This document shows, piece after piece, positions 13,111-15,662 of a stretch of DNA of 15,662 nucleotides. Within the stretch, counting starts at the first letter, position 1; the number at the start of each line of letters is the position of its first letter. Position numbers and translations under genes: made by a program. The notes beneath the pieces are model-generated. The model made no database searches and had not been told where the DNA came from. It worked only from the letters and a program-made list of their open reading frames with translations. The stretch is from JAJFGI01 sp036397065. Lineage in GTDB: Bacteria > Pseudomonadota > Alphaproteobacteria > Kiloniellales > J153. The stretch covers positions 1 to 15,662 of the forward strand of contig DASWJP010000116.1 of assembly GCA_036397065.1 (NCBI GenBank). The letters are read 5' to 3'.

Positions 13111-13136
13111 GCCGCCGGTCAATTCGACGCGGCGGC
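13111..13136 (-). promoter_or_regulatory. Intercistronic inverted repeat between phnW and phnX
   Basis: Seven-base arms GCCGCCG (13111-13117) and CGGCGGC (13130-13136) flank a 12-base loop, 7 bp after the phnW stop in the direction of transcription. No U-run follows. It could be a processing or partial attenuation site. In a GC-rich genome a stem this size may also arise by chance. Confidence 0.35.
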
Positions 13137-13143
13137 TCTACGG

Positions 13144-14325
13144 TTATGGATTTCCCGCCGTCTTGGGGCCGCAGTCGCGGACCCCCATTTCGGCGAGCAC
13201 ATCTCGAATGGCGGCCAGGACGCCGTGCATCTGCTCCGATCCCAGACGGCCGATGCAGCCGATGCGGAACGAATCGGCGACGGTCAACTTGCCCGGATAA
13301 ATGACGTAGCCGGCGGCGCTGAGCCGGTTATAGAACGTCTCGAAGTCGAAGCGCGGATCGGCCGGCATGTGCACGGTGACGATGATCGGCGCCTGCAGCG
13401 CATCGGGCAGCAAGGTGCGAAAGCCCATGTCGCGCAGGCCCTTGACCAGGATGGCGCAGTTGTCCCGATAGCGGCCGCCGCGCCCGGCGACGCCGCCTTC
13501 GGCCTCGAATTCCTTCAGGGCCTGGTCCAAGGCCAGGATGCAATGGGTGGGCGGCGTGAACCGCCACTGGCCGTTCTTCTCCATGGCGGTCCACTGGTCG
13601 TGGAGGTCCAGGCTGAGCGACGGAGCATTGCCTTCGCAGGTCTGCAACGCCGCGCGCCGGGCGATGCAAAAGCCCATGCCGGGCGAACCCTCCAGGCATT
13701 TGTTGGAGGAGGCCACCAGCGCATCGAAGGGAAGGCTCCGCGCATCCACCGCCACCGCGCCAAAGACGCTCATGGCATCGATCAATAGGGCGCGGCCGTG
13801 CCGGGCGGTCACCTCGGCGACCGCCGACAGCGGATTGAGTATCCCGGAGGTGGTCTCGCAATGCACCACCGCCACGTGGCTGATCGCCGCATCCACGCCC
13901 AGGGTGTGGTCAAGGGCTTGCACATCGACCGGCACATCCTCCGGCGTTTCCTGGATCGCATAGGCGCTCCCGATGGCTTGGCAGATGCGCGCCATGCGCC
14001 GGCCATAGGCGCCGTTGACCAGGATCAACAGCTTGCCGGTGGCGGGCACGAAGGTCCCGATCATCGCCTCGACGACGAAGGTCCCGCTGCCTTGCAAGGG
14101 CACGCACACATGCGTCTCCGCCCCGCCGGCGATGGCCACCAGGCGCTCGCGCATCTGCCGGTTGATGGCGATGAACCGGCCATCGCGCGAGCCGTAGTCG
14201 TGCAGCATCGCCTGCTTGACGGTCGGCGAGGTGGTCAGCGGCCCCGGCGTCAACAGCCACGGATCGCCGGTCGGGGACGCGGCCGTGTTCGGCAGGGTGG
14301 TTGCGGTATGGGCGCGGCTGGTCAT
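13144..14325 (-). CDS. phnW: 2-aminoethylphosphonate-pyruvate transaminase
   Basis: This PLP-dependent class V aminotransferase (393 aa) moves the amino group of 2-aminoethylphosphonate to pyruvate, giving phosphonoacetaldehyde and alanine. The N-terminal LLTPGPLTTS (24-33) is the class hallmark. PLP contacts are visible at QGSGTF (78-83), the ring-stacking Asp183 in LIDAMSVFGA, and the Schiff-base Lys209 in ASSNKCLEGSPG. The PPTHCILAL stretch and the C-terminal FRIGCIG are also typical of PhnW. The first 20 residues are a low-complexity extension. The ATG at 14323-14325 has GAGGAGAGG just upstream. It is the first gene of a phnW-phnX operon, divergent from a LysR gene. No phosphonate importer is adjacent. 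Confidence 0.93.
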   Translation of the reverse strand: MTSRAHTATTLPNTAASPTGDPWLLTPGPLTTSPTVKQAMLHDYGSRDGRFIAINRQMRERLVAIAGGAETHVCVPLQGSGTFVVEAMIGTFVPATGKLLILVNGAYGRRMARICQAIGSAYAIQETPEDVPVDVQALDHTLGVDAAISHVAVVHCETTSGILNPLSAVAEVTARHGRALLIDAMSVFGAVAVDARSLPFDALVASSNKCLEGSPGMGFCIARRAALQTCEGNAPSLSLDLHDQWTAMEKNGQWRFTPPTHCILALDQALKEFEAEGGVAGRGGRYRDNCAILVKGLRDMGFRTLLPDALQAPIIVTVHMPADPRFDFETFYNRLSAAGYVIYPGKLTVADSFRIGCIGRLGSEQMHGVLAAIRDVLAEMGVRDCGPKTAGNP

Positions 14326-14415
14326 CGGAACCTCTCCTCATGCGCCTGGGCGCGGGAGGGGAATCGGATTTCCGCGCGAACCTGTGGCTTGCACAGTATC
14401 CGGGGTCTCGATAAC

Positions 14416-14439
14416 ATCAGTCCAATCGATATATTTGAT
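14416..14439. promoter_or_regulatory. Candidate LysR operator in phnW-lysR gap
   Basis: Two overlapping 15-bp boxes of the form ATC-N9-GAT are present, at 14416-14430 and 14425-14439. Both contain the T-N11-A core favoured by LysR-type regulators. They sit in the only AT-rich part of the 128-bp divergent gap, 15-38 bp before the regulator start and about 90-110 bp before phnW. Such placement would suit autorepression plus activation of phnWX. Confidence 0.45.
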
Positions 14440-14453
14440 GATATATATAGGTC

Positions 14454-15329
14454 ATGCCTATCAATCACGCCCAGATCCGGGCCTTTCACGCGGTCGCCAA
14501 GGCGGGGGGTTTTACCCGGGCCAGCGCCGAGTTGAACGTGACCCAGCCGACCCTCTCCGGCCAGGTGGCGGCGCTGGAGCAAGCCTACGGTGTACGCCTG
14601 TTCGAGCGGCGCGGCCGTGGCAGCGAAATGACGGATTTGGGCCGCAGCCTCTATGCCATCACCAGCCGTCTGTTCGGCCAGGAGGCGGAGGCGGAGCAGC
14701 TTCTGACCGCGGCGCGCGGCCTGACCACCGGCCAGCTTCGCGTCGGCGCCGATGCGCCGACCACGGTGATTCCCCTGCTGGCCACGTTCAACCGGCGCTA
14801 TCCGGGCATCCGCCTGTCCATGAGCTTCGGCAATTCCGAGCGGGTGCTGCAGGACCTGATCGACCGGCGCAGCGATATCGCCGTGCTGCCCGAGCTGCGC
14901 CCGGACCCGCGCCTGCATGCGGTGCCGTTTCGCCGCGATGCCCTGATCGTCTTCGTCGAGCGCGGCCATGCCTGGGCGGGCCGGCGCAGCGTGCGCCTGG
15001 GCGAATTGAACGGCCAGCGCATGGTCCTGCGCGAAGCCGGCTCGGTCACCCGCGCCCTGTTCGAAGGGGCGCTGGCCAAGGCCGGCGTGAAACCGGGCGA
15101 TATTCTGGAGACCGGCAGCCGCGAGGCGGTCCGCGAAGCGGTCGCCGCGGGCTTAGGGATCGGCGTGGTCTTCGCCAGTGAATTCGGCAACGACGCGCGC
15201 CTGCACGCCCTGCGCCTGCGCGACGTGGAGATCGCGGCCACCGAGTACGCCGCCTGCCTGACCGAGCGCCAGCCGGTCCGCGCCGTGCGGGCGTTTTTCG
15301 ATTTGCTAGGCGAGGCGGCACCAGGTTAG
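14454..15329 (+). CDS. LysR-family regulator, probable control of phnWX
   Basis: This is a transcription factor of 291 aa. The winged helix (about residues 4-63) is typical: QIRAFHAVAKAGGFTRASAE, then LNVTQPTLSGQVAALEQAYG and LFERRGR. The rest is the periplasmic-binding-protein-like effector domain (about 92-288), starting with GQLRVGADAP. It is divergent from phnW, the usual position of a LysR activator relative to its target. 2-Aminoethylphosphonate or phosphonoacetaldehyde is therefore the likely effector, but this is inferred. The ATG at 14454 has only a weak Shine-Dalgarno (AGG) and lies close to AT-rich promoter-like DNA, so the leader may be very short. The length is normal for the family. 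Confidence 0.88.
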   Translation: MPINHAQIRAFHAVAKAGGFTRASAELNVTQPTLSGQVAALEQAYGVRLFERRGRGSEMTDLGRSLYAITSRLFGQEAEAEQLLTAARGLTTGQLRVGADAPTTVIPLLATFNRRYPGIRLSMSFGNSERVLQDLIDRRSDIAVLPELRPDPRLHAVPFRRDALIVFVERGHAWAGRRSVRLGELNGQRMVLREAGSVTRALFEGALAKAGVKPGDILETGSREAVREAVAAGLGIGVVFASEFGNDARLHALRLRDVEIAATEYAACLTERQPVRAVRAFFDLLGEAAPG

Positions 15330-15516
15330 GCCGCGCATTGGTAGATGACGGAGCGCCGATGTCGGCTTTGGAGCCAATACCGATCGCAGAATCGCACTCT
15401 TGGGCATTTCCACATGTAGCCGGAAGGCGACGTTAGCGTACAGGTCGATTGGGGCACTCTAGATCCAAAAATGGCTTCTCAAAGCTTCTCGGCTTGCGCG
15501 CGGTTGGCTATAGTAC

Positions 15517-15530
15517 TTTCCATATGGGAA
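15517..15530. promoter_or_regulatory. Near-perfect palindrome and -10-like site upstream of methyltransferase
   Basis: TTTCCATATGGGAA is a 14-bp palindrome with a single mismatched pair. It lies just after TATAGT (15509-15514), a possible -10 for the gene starting at 15561. The rest of the 231-bp gap (15330-15560) shows no gene, terminator or recognisable repeat. An operator role is only a guess. Confidence 0.3.
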
Positions 15531-15560
15531 GGCTCGTCAGAATGATTGGGGAATATCGAA

Positions 15561-15662
15561 ATGAGCGATGCAATATCAGCAACTGAAGACACCGAGTTCG
15601 TTCAGTTCTGGAACGAGGTTTTGGCGCCCAAGTTCATTCGCTTCAAGCACGTCTTGGTCGAC
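15561..15662 (+). CDS. Probable class I SAM-dependent methyltransferase, 5' fragment
   Basis: Only 34 codons fall in the window: MSDAISATED followed by TEFVQFWNEVLAPKFIRFKH and VLVD. The FWNEV-APKF-RF-H-LVD pattern matches, from memory, the N-terminus of a family of methyltransferase-domain proteins in which the SAM-binding glycine motif comes about 30 residues later. That motif lies outside the window, so the catalytic domain cannot be confirmed. The ATG at 15561 fits the window, with GGGGAA some 12 bases upstream as a weak ribosome site. Base composition here (15330 onward) is noticeably less GC-rich than in the genes before it. The reading frame is open to the last base. Confidence 0.6.
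   Translation, partial: MSDAISATEDTEFVQFWNEVLAPKFIRFKHVLVD

Noticed and set aside
13090..13122. Upstream start for phnX at 13122
   Set aside because: The strong AAGGA site lies between it and the ATG at 13089, and the extra residues are not family-like.

Overview
The window is GC-rich (clearly above 60% by eye), tightly packed and free of stable RNA genes or insertion sequences. The protein families and gene order (ChoXWV-type choline transporter, BetI next to a GMC choline dehydrogenase, rhizobial-type betaine-homocysteine methyltransferase, Zur plus ZnuABC, PhnWX with a LysR gene) suggest an alphaproteobacterium, possibly Rhodospirillales-like. That placement is an inference from gene content; no marker gene is present.

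Region 1 (1-8650) is a choline and glycine-betaine block. It opens with the 3' part of a betaine-homocysteine S-methyltransferase gene (+). Opposite it runs the operon choX-choW-choV-HAD hydrolase (minus strand, 4807 to 951). This is divergent from betI-betA (+, 5111 to 7394). An MFS transporter gene (-) ends tail to tail with betA. The pathway is choline capture by ChoX, import by ChoW/ChoV, oxidation by BetA, and use of glycine betaine as methyl donor to make methionine. No betB lies in the window. The choX-betI gap holds a BetI-like palindrome that sits inside a plausible choX promoter.

Region 2 (8911-12244) is a zinc-uptake locus. znuA (-) is divergent from zur-znuC-znuB (+), whose reading frames overlap. 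The 212-bp gap holds an AT-rich core with overlapping divergent promoters and a Zur-box-like palindrome. ZnuA has an acidic/His loop encoded partly by 12-bp tandem repeats, and ZnuC has a His-rich tail.

Region 3 (12241-15329) encodes breakdown of 2-aminoethylphosphonate: phnW (transaminase) then phnX (phosphonoacetaldehyde hydrolase) on the minus strand, with a divergent LysR gene. There is no phosphonate transporter here. After a 231-bp gap the window ends in the start of a probable SAM-dependent methyltransferase gene.

Three features are not explained by the genes. First, two inverted copies of a roughly 100-bp GC-rich palindromic element (824-928 and 8786-8887) bracket the HAD-cho-bet-MFS block. 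Second, two tail-to-tail gene pairs share interlocked 4-bp stop codons (7391-7394 and 12241-12244). Third, several intercistronic hairpins and operator candidates occur. I saw no wholly new defence or mobile system; most of the window is recognisable metabolism, transport and regulation.
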